A stretch of DNA of 64,000 bases from Desulfobacterales bacterium HSG16 (GTDB lineage Bacteria; Desulfobacterota; Desulfobacteria; Desulfobacterales; HSG16): positions 1 to 64,000 of the forward strand of contig JAUCGE010000006.1 in NCBI GenBank assembly GCA_030377965.1, given 5' to 3'. The notes beneath the pieces are model-generated. The model worked only from the letters and a program-made list of their open reading frames with translations. It had not been told where the DNA came from and made no database searches. This document shows, one piece after another, positions 61,761 to 64,000 of this stretch. The position numbers were made by a program, and so were the translations under genes. Within the stretch, counting starts at the first letter, position 1, and each line of letters begins with the position of its first letter.

Positions 61761-64000
61761 TTATCTTCCGGTTTTTGTTTTTGCTTCTGGTTTGATGTTC
61801 AGCTTTTTTATCAAATCGTCACATGCTTTTTCGAGCATGGCTTCAGAGTTTTTCATAGAGCATGTACGGACAGGTTCGTCTTCCAGCCAGTCTGCGAGAA
61901 TGGCACGGACCGCCGCCTGTGGTGACCAGGCTTGAGTTTTTAATAACGCGAGATCTGAGAGCAGCATTTTTCTGTCTTGTGCCGGTAATCCTTTTGGAAA
62001 GAAGAATTTCAGGATTTCGTTGTCATTGTCGAGCCAGTTTTTTAATTTCAGCAAGTTTTCGCGTTTTTGTTCCTCTAATGGGATGCCGTTTTCATCAAAG
62101 AGGTTCAGGTGCTTCGGAAGCGGTTCTCCTATTCTGTGGCCTCTGCGTTTTACCATTTCTGGGGATTCGGACTGTTCTGCAAACCAGTCCTGTCCGGCGT
62201 AGTGATAAAAGTATCTTTCGAGAGCCTGATAGAATGAGAGAAGAACTTCTTTATAAGGATTATGTTTATTGATATAGTTCTCGACAATGGACATTTTTGT
62301 TTTTATACTTTCTGGAATACTTAGCGACTGTGACTGCGACTGTGACCGCGACCGTAACCGAGACTGTGACTGCGACTGAGACCGCAACCGAGACCGCAAC
62401 CGAGACCGCGAGTGCAGCAGCAACCACGACCGCAACCGAGACCACGACCAAGACCGCGACCACACTCGCGACTGCGACTGCGACCGCGACAGTAACCGCG
62501 ACCGTTTTTTTGAAAATAAAAAAAAATGTTTTCCTAAAGAAATTGTTTCAAAAAAAACTATTGCCTGATAAAAGGCAGTTCCGAGACTGGTGCGGCGACA
62601 GAGATTTTGTCTGGGAAATAAGGAAAGTAAAACAGAAGGTTGGCTACAATAATTATGATAATCATCATTATATAATTCTCCCTGTAAAACTATAATATCA
62701 GGGGCGATCCGCCCAACTGCCTTTTTCCATAATTCACCTTTATCCGGTACAATCGCATCAAGGATATTTCCTGCATTTGTAATTACAGGAACGAGAGAAT
62801 CATCATCGTTCTCTCTATACCATAGACTTGAAGATGCCTGTGAATCAGATGAATATTTCGGATTCATACGTTCTTCGAACCAGCCTGCTATGGAATTTGT
62901 CAAAGGACTGTCAAACGGAAGAACATAAGAATACGAATCATTGTTATCAGATGCCCACTCTGTGTCGATAACAATACTCAACAGGCTGTAAGCCCTGGCT
63001 TCCTCTTCTCCAAAACCGCCACTCCATGTCGAATCGTTTGGAGGGGGCATCCACCTGTCTTTGAGAGACTTGAAATAAGGATAGCTTTCAAGCTCTTCAA
63101 TTCCGGGAGGAATACAATCGTCCAGACGATCTTCCAGCACCTTCCATAATGACTCATGATCATAATCGTCAAAAAGTTCTTTAATAAGATTCAGCCCTGA
63201 TTGCCTTAAATTTTCAGGCCATTGGGATAACTGCTCACCAAAGCCTCTATCTGGATGTGTCAGGAAGCATCCGACGGCAACAGGTAACCATGCTTCCCGT
63301 TCTTCGTCTGTAAAAGGCAATTCCCTGCCTTTCAAAGCTTTAACCAACAAACCAGCCTGATGGCCGTTTGACAGATCCAGCCATGTCAGCATCTCGAAAT
63401 GGCCTTCGTTCTGGGTTTCTTCGGCATGAATGGCCAAAAGAAGCATTCCAACTTCATCCCATCCGGGTTGTCCTATGCGGGAAAATAATTCTGTTTTAAG
63501 ATATGTTTTCAAGCCCTTTACCCTGCCCCGGCCATATAAAAAATCAGCACACAGATATTCCTGAAAACTGAGATGAGCGAATTGAATCTTTTCCGGTTCA
63601 GGTTCTATCAAAAGTCCTGCCGGATGCATGAAATAATTTAGAATGTCTTCACAAGATTCGTTTTTCAGCACAGTAAAACGGCCATATTTCCTTCCTGACA
63701 GTTGAACTTTTATAGCTTCAAGCAGTTTCTCCTTTTTCCAGACTACCTGTCTTTTCTGCTTATCGCTGTTTTTTTCTTCGCTCCCTTTTTTCTGGCTCAA
63801 CCATGCAAGGTATCCCAAAACCATCCGTTTTTCCTGATCAGGCCAGTGGGGCATAATTTTGCCCTCTTTTGTCTCTTTCAAACGCCGGCTGCGCTCCTGA
63901 CGTATCAGGTATAAATCTACAATTGCCTTATACAACGCCGCACGGCCATGCGGCATTTCGTTTCGTGAACAATGAACCAGAGCCATCAGAGTTAAAAAGA
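61761..64000 (-). CDS. NACHT NTPase, C-terminal part (5' end beyond the window)
   Basis: The frame is open to the window edge; the ATG at 63986 is internal. Residues MALVHCSRNEMPHGRAALYKAIVDLYL and FAHLSFQEYLCADFL are the helical end of a NACHT module, whose P-loop must lie upstream of the window. The long C-terminal sensor part is not recognised. At 62325-62504 a run of some 30 six-bp units encodes an Arg/Ser/Gln-rich stretch (SRSQSQSR-type), followed by about 180 ordinary residues. NACHT proteins are often phage sensors, so this one is likely a defence gene. Confidence 0.85.
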   Translation of the reverse strand, partial: FLTLMALVHCSRNEMPHGRAALYKAIVDLYLIRQERSRRLKETKEGKIMPHWPDQEKRMVLGYLAWLSQKKGSEEKNSDKQKRQVVWKKEKLLEAIKVQLSGRKYGRFTVLKNESCEDILNYFMHPAGLLIEPEPEKIQFAHLSFQEYLCADFLYGRGRVKGLKTYLKTELFSRIGQPGWDEVGMLLLAIHAEETQNEGHFEMLTWLDLSNGHQAGLLVKALKGRELPFTDEEREAWLPVAVGCFLTHPDRGFGEQLSQWPENLRQSGLNLIKELFDDYDHESLWKVLEDRLDDCIPPGIEELESYPYFKSLKDRWMPPPNDSTWSGGFGEEEARAYSLLSIVIDTEWASDNNDSYSYVLPFDSPLTNSIAGWFEERMNPKYSSDSQASSSLWYRENDDDSLVPVITNAGNILDAIVPDKGELWKKAVGRIAPDIIVLQGELYNDDYHNYCSQPSVLLSLFPRQNLCRRTSLGTAFYQAIVFFETISLGKHFFLFSKKRSRLLSRSQSQSRVWSRSWSWSRLRSWLLLHSRSRLRSRLRSQSQSQSRLRSRSQSQSQSLSIPESIKTKMSIVENYINKHNPYKEVLLSFYQALERYFYHYAGQDWFAEQSESPEMVKRRGHRIGEPLPKHLNLFDENGIPLEEQKRENLLKLKNWLDNDNEILKFFFPKGLPAQDRKMLLSDLALLKTQAWSPQAAVRAILADWLEDEPVRTCSMKNSEAMLEKACDDLIKKLNIKPEAKTKTGR
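62325..62504. repeat. degenerate 6-bp tandem repeat (gaccgc-type) in the NACHT gene
   Basis: About thirty six-bp units of the type gaccgc, gactgc, gagacc run without a break. All are in frame, giving Ser-Arg/Gln dipeptides in the coding frame. All three frames on either strand remain largely open, which is why a long TETATV-type ORF appears on the plus strand. Confidence 0.9.

Noticed and set aside
61740-61800. Fluoride riboswitch upstream of crcB
   Set aside because: The start is 3 bp from the previous gene and no consensus core is visible nearby.
62297-62695. 132-codon plus-strand ORF rich in Thr/Ala/Val
   Set aside because: It is the antisense image of the 6-bp repeat in the NACHT gene; the repeat keeps all frames open and the ORF has no ribosome site.

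Overview
The window reads as a piece of a Gram-negative, probably anaerobic bacterium. The best guess is a sulfate-reducer-like member of the Desulfobacterota (Desulfobacterales). This rests on an oxygen-independent type of cobalamin pathway (CbiD, CbiG, fused CbiE/CbiT, no CobG), many sensor kinases, dispersed short intergenic hairpin repeats, and several NTPase/CHAT/NACHT conflict genes of the kind common in large, multicellular or filamentous bacteria. The taxonomy is inference from gene content only. No rRNA, tRNA or CRISPR array was seen.

Layout. (1) 0.2-15.2 kb, minus strand: one long co-directional run, cbiA-cbiC-cbiL-cbiD-cbiET-cbiF, then rmlA-rmlC-rmlD, a truncated AAA-ATPase, a U32 peptidase-family gene, then cbiG-cbiH-cbiP. 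It covers most corrin-ring steps. Chelatase, cbiJ, the lower-ligand genes and rmlB are not in the window. (2) 15.4-20.8 kb: a DUF3141/TerB alpha/beta-hydrolase-like protein and a large secreted thermolysin-family protease. (3) 21.2-26.3 kb, plus strand: a defence-like island with a PD-(D/E)XK-like protein, a PIN protein, a 1,000-residue N6-adenine methylase and a second PD-(D/E)XK nuclease-like protein. (4) 26.5-31.6 kb: a flavodoxin, then a three-gene signalling operon (membrane kinase, REC-kinase, REC-HD-GYP). (5) 32.1-36.2 kb: a CHAT protease-NTPase-TPR protein with a small EACC1-like partner. (6) 36.5-39.9 kb: pyruvoyl arginine decarboxylase and a CpxRA/CpxP-like envelope stress module. 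(7) 40.0-42.0 kb: an ABC-type ATPase plus TOPRIM/DUF4435-like pair (PARIS/OLD-like). (8) 42.3-51.1 kb: TetR, LolA-like protein, FtsX-type permease, AsmA, second permease, LolD-like ATPase, outer-membrane barrel, then ispF. (9) 51.3-53.5 kb: a second ATPase-DUF4435 pair. (10) 53.6-54.7 kb: a cluster of very small ORFs. (11) 54.8-59.8 kb: CheY-like regulator, large hybrid kinase and NtrC-type activator. (12) 60.0-64.0 kb: DUF190/CBS protein, fluoride channel, and the C-terminal part of a NACHT NTPase that runs off the window end.

Two themes stand out. First, at least five independent conflict or immunity loci lie within about 43 kb: the methylase/nuclease island, CHAT-EACC1, two ATPase-TOPRIM pairs and NACHT. 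Second, there is an unusual density of in-frame tandem duplication inside genes. It ranges from 6-bp units (NACHT) through 12-21-bp units (cbiA, cbiD, cbiG, protease, asmA, EACC1-like gene) and 120-bp units (TPR) to a 312-bp half-domain duplication in cbiET. This suggests a genome prone to replication slippage or recombination expansion. All functions are assigned by reading motifs; no database search was run.
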